A stretch of 64,000 nucleotides of DNA from Bipolaris cookei. Lineage: Eukaryota; Ascomycota; Dothideomycetes; Pleosporales; Pleosporaceae. The DNA lies in contig NRSV01000108.1 of NCBI GenBank assembly GCA_002286855.1, positions 1 through 64,000 of the forward strand, given 5' to 3'. Below are positions 11,571 through 22,827 of this stretch, in pieces. The notes beneath the pieces are model-generated. The model worked only from the letters and a program-made list of their open reading frames with translations, ran no database searches and was not told the DNA's origin. How positions within the stretch are numbered: position 1 is the first letter of the stretch; every line of letters starts with the position of its first letter. Both the position numbers and the translations under genes were made by a program.

Positions 11571-13791
11571 GACGTTTGTATGCTCTATATTTTGCTTCTC
11601 ATTGTTAAAGCCTGGGCACTAAATGAAAAATAGGTGTGCTCACCCTCCTTGACATGAACGATATAGTAGTTGGGAAGCATGTCAACCATGTAACAATGAT
11701 CGTTCTGAAGATGCGGCAAGATTCGTGGAGCATTACCCTCACATTTATCGTATTCTCTCAGGGTACCATCACTTACCTGACATACTTGGATGGAAGTTCT
11801 GCACGATTGTGACACAGTTGGAGAACCCTGCTACTGGAAAATCCATCGCGCATTCACAGACATATGAGACAGAAATAATTTGCAATTGCATTGCCAAGTG
11901 CCTCACACCCGTATTCATCACCCATATAATCGTTGGAAGAGTCATTGCATGTCTGTGTGGTGTTCTCGCCAGTGTTTTGGCAGTCTCTTTTGGGAAAATG
12001 CTGGTGAAGGGCGGGACAACAGTGCACGCGATCCGTATCGTAGTGGGGGATTTTCGTTGCTGAGTACCAATAATTTGTTGTTTCAAATAAAGATATCAGG
12101 GAATATATAATGGTATCGGTTCCAGGTTGGGATTATTTGTAAATATGATGGCCCGTTTTCGCTCAAGTCCATTGAATTAGCAAGGATGATGGCGAATGCT
12201 CGAAGCGGGGAACTTCTACCGCCGAGTATGTAGGAGCCCTTCGATTGTCCATTTTCAGTCGTGTGCAGCTTCATTCTGGTGTATTGCGTCCGTACTGTTT
12301 GCTGGGACTCTGGCCGAATCTCCAAAGCATCTAGAATCCTGCGACAATGAGCAGCCCGGGAGTGCTGCTGTTGGACTTGGCGGGGAAAGATTGAGCCCCC
12401 TATTCTTACGACACGAAGCACGAGAGATGTGCCGCAGTGTAGAAAGACGGAGAAGCCATGTAACGGAGACACGTTGCGGTTGCCTGGCGTGCTTCGTTTC
12501 AATGTGGGTATAGCATTGGGGGTTGCCAGCTGCCGTACAGGCCATGACCGCATCGAAGCGAGCCACTGGATAGGCAGTATTTCCGGGTAAGGAGACTGCG
12601 AAACTGGATGACACCAAGTCTCTACATGCGACTACGTACTCATATACAAGGCAAGGATGAGAATCCTCGCGTGATATCCTCGTTTTACGTATTTGCGCTG
12701 GATAAGAAGCGCGTACGTGGGGAGTGAGCCCCTGATTGAGGCCGAACTCTAATAGTATGTAGTCCACAAGGTTTGCTATATTTCATGATAGTGTGCAGCA
12801 AAGATAGGAGCATCTTAATCTTTCGGGGTGGTTGTGCCGTCACCATTTATTAAAAGATCCAATATTGTACAAACTAGCCCCCATAACTTGCAAAAGAAGG
12901 CCATGCGATACCCACGTAGATGCGAGATTCGTTTGTAAATTTTGGGCAAAGACAGGACAGAAGAAGCAATGATGCGCCAATCACCATACGTGACGTGTAC
13001 GCCAATGTCATACAACTGCTGCCACAGATTCCTACTTGCCTCTTGGCCTGACACAAAACGGGGAACGAACACCATGCAAAATCGCATTGGAAGGTAGATA
13101 TCGTGGAAGATGAAGGCCCAGAATGGCCCACAGCTGTGAGGTATAAGCGGTGTCTCGATTGCAATTAATCGTCGATGGCTTGGCATAGTACTTCCATCTA
13201 ATTTACATTGGAACCTTCAAGCGTAAGATCAAACTTCTTACTTCCTTCTCCATTGACTCTATACTCATTGAGCAAATATAAGCCTTTGTCTGGTGGCCTG
13301 ATCAGCACCAGTGCTGTTTCTGCGTTGCGGCATTTTCCCCCTTTTCACGGAGTTACTCGTCTCGGGAATCGCTTAGGTAATGGAATACTTCACCGTCAAA
13401 ACAAAACATTCCTTCTCTACAAAGCTCGATGCTCGTCTTGCGGTATGATCAAATAACTCTACAGAACTGCGCATTGTGACCTATCATTTGTATGAGGGAA
13501 TTATTGCAACTGCGGGTATTTGTAACCGCAGCCTTCCCAATCCACTCGAGCAGAGGATACATAAGCTGCGGTGCGTCACGGCAGAGATTAAGTTGAAATT
13601 TCAAAACCCTAGGGAAGATTGATCAGCAAAATTACTGCGCCGGGTACTTCAATCATTACAAGCACTGGTTTATCATTCAAAGACAGTCCCTCCAGCGTCC
13701 CATAGCTCTATCAACATCCGCATAATCAATTCACCCAGGCAACCTCATTCACCTCATTTGGAAGTTGTGAATCGCTACTTCAGAAGTATCA
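11571..13791. other. Long region without a recognisable gene
   Basis: Contains many short overlapping frames on both strands, none with a recognised domain. Relics of decayed genes are plausible. The one frame worth noting is listed separately at 12815-13186. Confidence 0.4.
12815..13186 (-). CDS. Hypothetical ORF, 123 aa, doubtful
   Basis: An ATG-initiated frame starting MPSHRRLIAIETPL with a natural-looking composition (aromatic and hydrophobic patches, LYDIGVHVTYGDW). No domain recognised, no clear intron and no flanking gene context. It could be a fragment of a decayed gene. Confidence 0.22.
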   Translation of the reverse strand: MPSHRRLIAIETPLIPHSCGPFWAFIFHDIYLPMRFCMVFVPRFVSGQEASRNLWQQLYDIGVHVTYGDWRIIASSVLSLPKIYKRISHLRGYRMAFFCKLWGLVCTILDLLINGDGTTTPKD

Positions 13792-14043
13792 ATGAACGTC
13801 TTAAAAGAAAACCTTGTATGCGCCGCTTTCAACGCCTTATTCTTCTTCCTCATGTACCGCGTCTTCAGCGCGCAAGTGGAATTACTAGAGGGGAAAATGA
13901 AAGAGTGGAGGGAAGAGATGAGAGAGCTCAAGAGAGACATCAGCGTGAAAATGGGAGTTGCGCATGATGGAATAGGGATGAGAGTGGATGCCGGCAAATG
14001 TATTGGCGCTGCAGAGCGGAACAGGGCGATGAGGGATAGGTAG
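13792..14043 (+). CDS. Hypothetical small membrane/coiled-coil protein, 83 aa
   Basis: Starts MNVLKENLVCAAFNALFFFL. Residues about 8-26 form one hydrophobic segment that could span a membrane. Residues about 27-52 (VELLEGKMKEWREEMRELKR) form a strongly charged amphipathic helix typical of a coiled coil, followed by a basic tail. A CT-rich leader precedes the ATG. This order (single N-terminal TM then coiled coil) is coherent for a real small protein, but I know no family and there is no homology evidence. Confidence 0.35.
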   Translation: MNVLKENLVCAAFNALFFFLMYRVFSAQVELLEGKMKEWREEMRELKRDISVKMGVAHDGIGMRVDAGKCIGAAERNRAMRDR

Positions 14044-14397
14044 CGGGGCAGCAAGATGTAATGAGTGCGAGAGGTTCACGAAAGATTTCCGGACGTATTG
14101 TTGTCCTCACATTCTGCAGAATCAATACATCAGGCTTTGGTTTTCTTCCATCAATTCTTTCATATCTCCAAGGGGACCGGGTGTCGCATGACGTCTCAGA
14201 GATGTACCAGCTCACAATGTGGACACGCATCTTTATCAACTTGCGCGATGAAATCACCGCTTCGATAGTAACTCATATTCTACGATTATAGAATAATGCC
14301 AACTGTTGATTTCTTAAGAGCACAACAAACTCGAAAACTGATAGTCGATTTATGACACCCAATACCATCGTACTGAAAACAAAGAAATATTCAAATC

Positions 14398-14623
14398 TAT
14401 TGAAATGAAGTCCCTCTGGTAGTATGACTACCGTAGATAATAGAGTGGGAGGAGGGACAAGGTAGGGTGGCTACAATGTATTGTCTTGACTATCGTGTAT
14501 CTAACTACCATTCTCACCCTTTTGTGGTTGAAGCTATGACCAACTGGACAGTGCCTACCACAACGGGATGTCACGTGACCCCAAGGACCTTCCACCCTGG
14601 ACTGAACTCATATATTCTCAACA
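14398..14623 (+). mobile_element. Solo LTR, family alpha (226 bp), TSD AAATC
   Basis: Diverged member of a roughly 241-bp LTR family whose better copies start TGTTAGAATTAGGTCC and end ATATTCTCAACA. This copy ends CATATATTCTCAACA-like at 14623 and is flanked on both sides by AAATC (14393-14397, 14624-14628), an exact 5-bp target duplication. No internal coding region, so a solo LTR. Confidence 0.82.
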
Positions 14624-14687
14624 AAATCCATACAATGTGTAGTGCTTGTACTCGGAGAAAGAATAGCCTGAGTAGAGAATAGAATTA

Positions 14688-14968
14688 AAGCGAGGAAAAT
14701 GCCTGTTCGCTAGAAATGGAATCCCGGTGTTTGTCACTGGAAGTCAGATTCAAGTTGCGAGAGTACGAACTACGATCTTCGTAGCTTTGGATAGAGTGGC
14801 CATCTCCTCGATTAGCAGACGCATGATCACTAGTGTCAGTGCCATCATTGGCAATTTGTGAATCCGGTATACGTGTGATGCGGGAATCGTTGTCCTTGAG
14901 AAACAAGACCTTGCAGCAAAAAAGGGCAAGTAGTTGGGTGATTCTCTTCGTCCTTCCACCACAGAAGG
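14688..14968 (-). pseudogene. 3' fragment of the RING-like gene split by hAT-A
   Basis: Minus-strand open frame ending at 14688 that is rich in Asp, Ser and Arg (DNDSRITRIPDSQIANDGTD). Read across the hAT-A insertion with one target copy removed, the upstream frame ending DAPPPSLL at 19436 continues into this side (WWKDEENHPTTCPFLL). A short intron or frame change is still needed to reach the long open frame. I infer that it is the C-terminal part of the gene at 19436-20900. Confidence 0.45.
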
Positions 14969-15022
14969 CAGACGAGTCAACAATCAAACGGCTTGCAAGC
15001 GCTTGATTGACAGCTTGATAAC

Positions 15023-15196
15023 TGTTAGAATTAGGTCCTTTGCCATATTATGACTATGTAATGGATGATTCTGTTGGAGCTAAAAGTAGTTGTTGAGTGT
15101 GTAGATTGCTAACTATGTATAGCTCGGCTGATATAGGGCGGCGCCAAGTCATGTGACCTAGCGTCCTCATGACATGTGATCGGAGTATTTTCAACA
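15023..15196 (+). mobile_element. Short solo LTR, family alpha, inside hAT-A
   Basis: Starts TGTTAGAATTAGGTCCTTT exactly like the alpha family and ends TTTTCAACA. Flanked by ATAAC (15018-15022) and ATAAG (15197-15201), four of five matching. At 174 bp it is shorter than the 241-bp copies, so it carries an internal deletion or belongs to a sub-family. Confidence 0.65.
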
Positions 15197-15388
15197 ATAA
15201 GTGTCAATCCTATCAAATCAAGCTCGTCTATACTTTTTTTTTAGCAATCTAAGCTAATTATGATTGGCTTGATTGTTTAGTTTGATGGGCTTGACTAAAG
15301 TAGCGCGTGAGGCTGCTCATTTTGTAGTAAGAGGTATCTCATAATAGGTTTTTGATGTTGTAGTCGTCGCAGTATTACTGCAGGGGTA

Positions 15389-17509
15389 CCGCGCCCGTGC
15401 GCGGGTCGAGCCAGTTCGCGGGTCGAGCCACCCCAACAATATGAGGACTCCAAAAAGAAGAGACTGTACAGCCACGTACAAGAGTGATTATCGCGAGATT
15501 TCTTAGGGTATTGTTATATATATATAGGCGAAACCTTCTAGCTATTCAGAATATTTCTTAGGTGGTCGTAGTAAGCGTGTGCGGATGGTTTTGGGTAGAG
15601 GAGACGGTGGTTTAGGTGCATCACCAGCTTGACTTGCTGCACCTACAACTCGACGACGCTTTGCTGGGATATTTGTAGCTTTGTGTGAGGCTTTTCGGTT
15701 AGGCTTGCTAGGTGTATCGCGAGATTTTTGTAAAGTTGCAGCGTCGCGTTGCTGCTTTTTGAGCGCCTGAGCTGTAGCTAATTCCTCAGCCTTCGCTTTC
15801 TTCTCCTTGCGCCGCTCCTCAGCGGCTTCTTGACGAGCCATCTTTGCAGCCTCAGCTATCTGCTTCTTATAAGCTTACCGCCACCTTAGTGTCTCTATCG
15901 CGAGCTTTCTGGAATTGTAGTTCCTTCTCTGCGTTGCGCTTTGAGGTTTCCCGCGCGCGCGCTTCAGCGACCTTCTTAGGAGACCAGAAAACTCCAGCGC
16001 CTTTGTACTCCTCGTGGTGCTGAAAGTCCAGCTTATAGCGCTTCTTCTTGTGCTTTGATTTGCCAGCCATCTCGCGCTTGAGGTTGTTGTTTTCGAGGTG
16101 GAGGGGCTCGTTCTGCGTCTGTAGAGAGTGGAATGAAGCCTCAAGCTGCCGGGCTTCAACTTTTGACTTATCCGGCACCGCAGCGTGGTATAACTTTCGG
16201 AGCTGGATCCAGGTATTGCCGTCACCGTTCTGCCCAAGTTTCGAAGCCTCATCTTGTGTTGAAGTGCGGTTGCTGAAGCGTTTTAGTACAACCTCTGCAT
16301 CCATCGGCCACACGCCTGTAGCTTGAAAACTCTTCACAATCAGCTCTGGCTTCATTGTTGAGCTCAACGCCTCCCAGAAGACCTCAAAGAAGCTGTCTTT
16401 CTTCGCAGTTGCTAGTTCTTGCGATCGCTGGAGCCGGCGATCGAGTTCTCGTGAGTATTCGGCGGCAAGAGGCGCAAACAGCACTACATCTAGCGGCTGA
16501 AGGCTGTGGGTAGCGTGAGGTGGAAATATCGCGAGGAGGATCTTGTTGCTATCACAGAATTCTATAAAATCGCTCGTAAGGTGGCTGCCGTGGCCATCAA
16601 GGATGAGGAGACGATACTGCCGTCGCGCTTTGCGTTTCGTGAAGCGCTCGAACACCTGTTCAAGCCAGGCCATCCTAAGTTCGTTGTTGCTCTATCCTGT
16701 GGGTGAGTTAGAGAAGAAAACCTCATGTTTGCCGACCTCTATATCGTCAAGCCAGCTCGATTGAAGCCCGGATGAGCCCTGGTAGATAAGAGCTGGCGGC
16801 AGCGACTCCCCAAAAGCGCACACGCAAGCCAGAAGTGTTATTCACTTCCTGCTGCCATCTTGTATTGCCGCTGTACGCTTCTCCTCCACCCAAGTTCGCT
16901 TAGTGAAGATTCCTTTTGAGCGAGCTGTGATGCCGACAAAGAAGCCCTTCTCATCCATATTGTACGTGTTGCGCTCGTCAACGCTGTCCTGTTGAATCTT
17001 TGAGTGCAACAAGTCGAATTACAGCTGGTATCTTTCTCTATAGTCAGCTTGGTGGCGGTTGCGATCAATCCCGGCGCTCCATTTAGTGACAAGCTGAGCG
17101 TTGTGGCGCTGAAGAAACCGAGTAACCCAGCTTTCAGAAACCTCACGATCCGCTATCGTAGCTACGAAATTTTGCAGCATCTCTCGTGTCGGTGAAAAGC
17201 CCCGCCGTACGCATCTTTCTATGTATAGTATAAGCTCCTGCTCTTGTTGTGGGTTGAGTAATAGCTGGCGTTCTGCCTGGGCTTCATAGTTGACCTGTTT
17301 GCCTTGGTGCCTCCGCGACAACATTGTTCGATTAATATCAAATCTTTTCGCAACTTCGTGGTACGAGAATTTAGCTCCTGGTTCACGTGATTCGATTTTT
17401 TCAATCGCTTCTTGAATTGGATCCATGGTGGTGGAGTTATGACGTGTTGAAGTTGGGACGATCTCAATGCTATGGTGTTCGGGTGGCTCGACCCGCGCAC
17501 GGGCACGGT
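15389..17509 (-). mobile_element. Pogo-type transposon (pogo-A), 2121 bp, nested in hAT-A
   Basis: Flanked by TA (15387-15388, 17510-17511). Ends are 25-bp inverted repeats (CCGCGCCCGTGCGCGGGTCG against CCGTGCCCGTGCGCGGGTCG), one mismatch. The transposase is on the minus strand, starting at MDPIQEAIEKIESREPGAKF (about 17426) with an N-terminal helix-turn-helix, a CENP-B-like domain (REVSESWVTRFLQRHN), and a DDE_1 core: YNMDEKGFFVG, LLILDGHGSHLT and THSLQPLDVVLF, all three aspartates visible. The C-terminus is lysine- and glutamate-rich, ending LRPPKKYSE near 15545. Two or three frame breaks remain, so inactive but young-looking. Confidence 0.9.
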
Positions 17510-20500
17510 ACAACGCCTGCTCAAAGATGGCAATAACAACGTGTCACAGAAGGTGGCTAACGAGCTCACTGGCTTCAACGCCCAGCGCTTCCGGCTGGAA
17601 GCTGTTAGCTAGCTTATTGAGAACAATCACCATCTGAGTTTGAAACACCAGCTTTTCGACGCTTCCTTGAAGCTTCTAACCCACTAGCAGAACGAGCGCT
17701 TTGGACGTCTCATGTAAGCGTCTCCCAATACATCGCGCGCTTGTACAAGCACCTAAAGCCGCACGTTATCTTGCAACTGTCGCAGGCGCTTAGCAAAAGG
17801 TCGTTATCAAAACGCTGTGGGACTTTAAGATCACGTCGCAGTCGATTGATTATTTCGTGCTTGATAACGCTACCAACAATGACAGTGCTGTTGCAATATT
17901 AACACAAGAGTACGGCTTCAATGCCACTAGCCGACGCCTCCGCTTCGGGCCTCACATGCTCAACCTTATCGGCCAGACGCTTCTCTGGGGCAAGGGCAGC
18001 GCCGCCTCATTCAACGACGGCGTAAAAGAGCTCATCAACGAGCACGACTTCATAGAGGAGTGGAGGCGCGTAGGCCCATTAGATGTACAGCTCAGTATCA
18101 TGAACTATATCAAAACGCCGCAATAGTACAAGCTATTCGAGGTGTTACAACGCCTCGCCCACGCTAAGCTGCCGTCCAGCACGTCAGCCGACGATCGCAA
18201 GATCCTTGAGCCTGTTCAGCCTGTCGTTACGCGGTGAAACTTGTACTACTCATGCTTTGAGCGTGCTGTAAAGCTGCAGTCTGCAATTAACACCCACGCC
18301 ACTCACCATATACGGCGGGTCCAAAGGGAGGACCTGTTTGCGCAAAGTAGTGGCAACAAACTGCCAGTCTCGCAGCCGTGGATGCGATCAGACGGTCCTA
18401 CAGGTGCTGATTGGGCAGTAATTGCAGAGTATATAGATATCTTAAAACCGCCCAAGACTGCTACAAAGCGCCTTGAAGGGCGCGACAATAGCGGCAGCTT
18501 TGGGGCTATTGCTGAGATAATTCCAATATTCAAATACCTCCTTACCTACTACGAGCAGCGGGTTAATTCATACAAGGCGGTTAATTACAACGAGCACGAT
18601 GAGTCGTCTGAGGATCACATTGCAATCAACTTGCGCGCAGCTTAGCAGAAGGCTGATGACTATTACTCTACGATGGACAGCTCGCCTGCGTACTACGCTA
18701 CTACGATACTCCATCCAATGTACAAGTACTACTGTGATAAGGCGTGGGCTAAGAAGCCCGACTGGCTAGAGGCCAATAATGCTAGTTTTCAGGCGCTCTG
18801 GGCGCAGTACAACACCTCGCCGCACGCGGTAAGGTTGTCGACAGTGATCCTAAGCGATATAGACGATGCGATCGATAGCATAATCAACCCTAGTACTGCT
18901 AGCAGCCTTACCGCTGATGAGGATGAGTTTAAAAGATGGAAATGCAGCGAGCCAGCAGCCAAGAGATCTATAGAACACGTAGATAACCCTATCAAATACT
19001 GGGTGAGCATGTGAGATTGCTACCCTAACCTCGGTAAACTTGTACTTGACATACTCTCTATTCCAGCGTCAAGCTGTGAGTGTGAGCGCCTGTTCAGTGA
19101 GCTGGGCGACCTCTTGGAGCCGCAACGACGGCTTACAGGACCTCAACTTCTAACGGCAATACAGTGCATATGACGGCAGCAAAAAGCTGACCTTGGAGGC
19201 GACGACATGGTAGTAGAGGAGGCAGCAGACGATGACAATATGGATTCTTTGTGCGGGCTGGCAACTTGGGACGACGAAACTTAACACTAAGGCAAGTACT
19301 AGTACAGGCTATCAAGCCTCAATTAAGCTCACAATATCAGCTTGTTAGCCCTAAAAATCCAAGCTGACGTCCTCAAAGAAGGAACAATCCAAGCTAACGC
19401 CTCAGCCTGGATTGGCTTGATTGTTGACAACTATGATAGAAGGGATGGCGGCGGGGCATCGACCATTTTCTTAATCTCATCAAACTCACCGTCATCGTCT
19501 TTGCAACATGGATCACTGCAGTTTGTGCGGGAGAAGAATAGAGCCAGGTAACTGAGTCGGACTTCCTCTTCCACATCGACATCGTGCACATTGGCATCGC
19601 TGGAATCACTGAAAGGTTCCATCAAGTGAAAATCCAACTTTTCGTCATCGAGTTGCTTCACCTCGTACACTAATTGTACAGGGTCGTCCTTGTGCAAATT
19701 GATAAAAACCAATTGTAGGTAAGGTGCTTTACAATCTGGTGGATCCGCTGTGAAAGGTTCCGCAGCACCAGGGTTTTTTTTCGAAATTTTGAGTAGATCC
19801 TGGCTAACCCAGTGGCTAACAGGACAAGAAAACGTTCCTTTAAGCGTTTTTCCTTTTCTGCTTCAAGTCAATCATGGTGTATAGGAAGATAATTTAGCTA
19901 GAGCTAACAATCAAGGTGAAAATGCTTACCTTGGTCTTTCGATTTAACAGAATCTCCGAGAGGCACCGTTGGCGCATGCGAAGCGACGCTATCGTTTGTA
20001 CCCTCACTGTCAGTCGGCGATTCATTCACATGTTGTGACAGTGCAAAGTCTGTTGTTGCAGATGACACAAGGAAAAAGGTGGGAAAGCCCTAGTAGAGGA
20101 AAGCCGTAGCATGTAATCGCTTACTATGATATTCGGGTCTCTATCCGGTGCAGGTGATTGCCAGTGCATCAACACAGCGTTTTCCATTATTGTAGTCCTT
20201 TCACAATATCCCCCGCCAATGTGTGCTCGTAATTGGTCCATGATGGGACCCTGCTATGGCCTAAAAAACCTATTTGAGCGTCCGGTATCACAGGGAATCT
20301 CGAGGAGGCCTTTAAAGAGGCTAAAGTCTCCCAGGTATTGGTCTATTTCTCTAGAGTAATAATATTGCTTCGATATCAGGACATTGCCTTTGGTTCCCGG
20401 GTGGAGTTCTAGCGGGCGAAGATAGAAATTGACAATTAGGCGTTCACCGAAATGTCTATGTAGGCAATATTCGCCAAGGACATCATTGCATCGTAATCTG

Positions 20501-21078
20501 ACTGGCATCGCTGGGATGCCTGGTCTTGAATCTGAGGTCTCCCCATAACGTGTTTGGCAGAATGCACATTCTCTGTCGTCATCCTCGACGGTCTCCAAAG
20601 GTATGGGGATCAGACTGTCCAGAAAGGCTTGCTCGGTAGAGAATGTGTCCTGATCTGGCTGGGAAAAGATATTGCGTCTTCTTCCGTAGCCCCTTGATTC
20701 TTCGGAAGACTCCACCTCAGATGACTGCATATCTATAGGAGGCTGATTTCCTGCCAGATCAAGGCTAGATATAGAGTCCAACGCTCGAGGGGGATAGGCG
20801 CTTGATGGAGATCTTGCTCCAAAAGGATAGGTCTTGAAGAGGGCTTTGATTGTGGACGATCGTGCGTAATACGTCTGACGCTGGAAATTTGCTGCCTTCT
20901 ACTCTGTGAAGGTGAATATCGATGCAGAAAGGATATGATTATCGGCAAGAATTCAAGGGGTGTTGAGCTCGCTATCTTTGAATGGAATTGGCCCGAGGGA
21001 CTGCTTGGAATGTGTAAAGCAGGGAATGAGGTATTACAATAAGCAAATAGTAATATTTGCTGACGTCGTTGTCCAGTG
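16024..21078. other. First copy of a 5055-bp assembly overlap (contig end)
   Basis: This block recurs as 21341-26394, in the same orientation. It ends exactly at the N gap, while the second copy starts exactly at the other edge of the gap. The only differences I saw are one missing base (CAACG near 16371 against CACG near 21683) and one T-to-C change (17235 against 22551, approximately). The repeat ends ignore all element boundaries: one lies inside the pogo-A transposase, the other in the promoter side of the RING-like gene. Confidence 0.85.
19436..20900 (-). pseudogene. RING-like zinc finger gene, 3' part lost to hAT-A
   Basis: Minus-strand gene reading right to left. The main exon (about 20870-20254) has a Ser/Glu-rich N-terminal region, then a degenerate RING-like finger: CAFCQTRYGE, then PVRLRCNDVLGEYCLHRHF, where the usual CGH is CND, so one metal ligand appears missing. 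Later exons read DQLRAHIGGGYCERTTIMEN, then ALSQHVNESPTDSEGTNDSV between a GTAAGC donor and a GCAG acceptor, then LVFINLHKDDPVQLVYEVKQ. A run of eight A residues (near 19770) breaks the frame by one base. hAT-A interrupts the 3' end. The N-terminal start is not resolved; the frame is open upstream to a TAG without an ATG, so an upstream exon is likely. A ubiquitin-ligase role is only a guess from the finger. Confidence 0.6.
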
Positions 21079-21340
21079 NNNNNNNNNNNNNNNNNNNNNN
21101 NNNNNNNNNNNNNNNNNNNNNNNNNNNNNNNNNNNNNNNNNNNNNNNNNNNNNNNNNNNNNNNNNNNNNNNNNNNNNNNNNNNNNNNNNNNNNNNNNNNN
21201 NNNNNNNNNNNNNNNNNNNNNNNNNNNNNNNNNNNNNNNNNNNNNNNNNNNNNNNNNNNNNNNNNNNNNNNNNNNNNNNNNNNNNNNNNNNNNNNNNNNN
21301 NNNNNNNNNNNNNNNNNNNNNNNNNNNNNNNNNNNNNNNN
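21079..21340. other. Assembly gap, 262 N
   Basis: An unbroken run of 262 undetermined bases between two copies of the same sequence. Translations that run through it are meaningless. Confidence 0.99.
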
Positions 21341-22825
21341 AAGTCCAGCTTATAGCGCTTCTTCTTGTGCTTTGATTTGCCAGCCATCTCGCGCTTGAGG
21401 TTGTTGTTTTCGAGGTGGAGGGGCTCGTTCTGCGTCTGTAGAGAGTGGAATGAAGCCTCAAGCTGCCGGGCTTCAACTTTTGACTTATCCGGCACCGCAG
21501 CGTGGTATAACTTTCGGAGCTGGATCCAGGTATTGCCGTCACCGTTCTGCCCAAGTTTCGAAGCCTCATCTTGTGTTGAAGTGCGGTTGCTGAAGCGTTT
21601 TAGTACAACCTCTGCATCCATCGGCCACACGCCTGTAGCTTGAAAACTCTTCACAATCAGCTCTGGCTTCATTGTTGAGCTCACGCCTCCCAGAAGACCT
21701 CAAAGAAGCTGTCTTTCTTCGCAGTTGCTAGTTCTTGCGATCGCTGGAGCCGGCGATCGAGTTCTCGTGAGTATTCGGCGGCAAGAGGCGCAAACAGCAC
21801 TACATCTAGCGGCTGAAGGCTGTGGGTAGCGTGAGGTGGAAATATCGCGAGGAGGATCTTGTTGCTATCACAGAATTCTATAAAATCGCTCGTAAGGTGG
21901 CTGCCGTGGCCATCAAGGATGAGGAGACGATACTGCCGTCGCGCTTTGCGTTTCGTGAAGCGCTCGAACACCTGTTCAAGCCAGGCCATCCTAAGTTCGT
22001 TGTTGCTCTATCCTGTGGGTGAGTTAGAGAAGAAAACCTCATGTTTGCCGACCTCTATATCGTCAAGCCAGCTCGATTGAAGCCCGGATGAGCCCTGGTA
22101 GATAAGAGCTGGCGGCAGCGACTCCCCAAAAGCGCACACGCAAGCCAGAAGTGTTATTCACTTCCTGCTGCCATCTTGTATTGCCGCTGTACGCTTCTCC
22201 TCCACCCAAGTTCGCTTAGTGAAGATTCCTTTTGAGCGAGCTGTGATGCCGACAAAGAAGCCCTTCTCATCCATATTGTACGTGTTGCGCTCGTCAACGC
22301 TGTCCTGTTGAATCTTTGAGTGCAACAAGTCGAATTACAGCTGGTATCTTTCTCTATAGTCAGCTTGGTGGCGGTTGCGATCAATCCCGGCGCTCCATTT
22401 AGTGACAAGCTGAGCGTTGTGGCGCTGAAGAAACCGAGTAACCCAGCTTTCAGAAACCTCACGATCCGCTATCGTAGCTACGAAATTTTGCAGCATCTCT
22501 CGTGTCGGTGAAAAGCCCCGCCGTACGCATCTTTCTATGTATAGCATAAGCTCCTGCTCTTGTTGTGGGTTGAGTAATAGCTGGCGTTCTGCCTGGGCTT
22601 CATAGTTGACCTGTTTGCCTTGGTGCCTCCGCGACAACATTGTTCGATTAATATCAAATCTTTTCGCAACTTCGTGGTACGAGAATTTAGCTCCTGGTTC
22701 ACGTGATTCGATTTTTTCAATCGCTTCTTGAATTGGATCCATGGTGGTGGAGTTATGACGTGTTGAAGTTGGGACGATCTCAATGCTATGGTGTTCGGGT
22801 GGCTCGACCCGCGCACGGGCACGGT
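21341..22825 (-). mobile_element. Pogo-A, second image (partial)
   Basis: Same transposase as at 16024-17509, cut by the gap on its 3' side. The single-base deletion near 21683 shifts the frame between LLILDGHGSH and the STMKPELIVKSF part. Right terminal repeat and TA (22826-22827) are present. Confidence 0.8.
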
Positions 22826-22827
22826 AC

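Larger units (their letters stand above)
14969..19435 (+). mobile_element. hAT transposon (hAT-A), 8-bp TSD, carrying nested insertions
   Basis: Left end CAGACGAGTCAACAATCAA, right end the inverted CATAGTTGTCAACAATCAAG. Flanks are ACAGAAGG (14961-14968) and ATAGAAGG (19436-19443), an 8-bp duplication with one change. Plus-strand transposase relics: LDNATNNDSAVAILTQEYGF, RLRFGPHMLNLIGQ, the middle domain, and the C-terminal dimerisation motif SSCECERLFSELGDLLEPQ near 19070. Stops interrupt the frame at sites explained by CAG-to-TAG or TGG-to-TGA changes, which resembles RIP. An alpha solo LTR (15023-15196) and pogo-A (15389-17509) are inserted. Without inserts the element is about 2.2 kb and lacks an N-terminal domain, so it is defective. 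Confidence 0.87.

Noticed and set aside
15181..15201. Left terminus of the hAT element, from TTTTCAACAATAAG
   Set aside because: Better explained as the 3' end of an alpha LTR starting at 15023; the true hAT end with a matching 8-bp duplication lies at 14969.
20733..21684. Open frames running through the N gap on both strands
   Set aside because: They consist of undetermined residues and join a transposase end to a RING-like leader across an assembly gap; not real genes.
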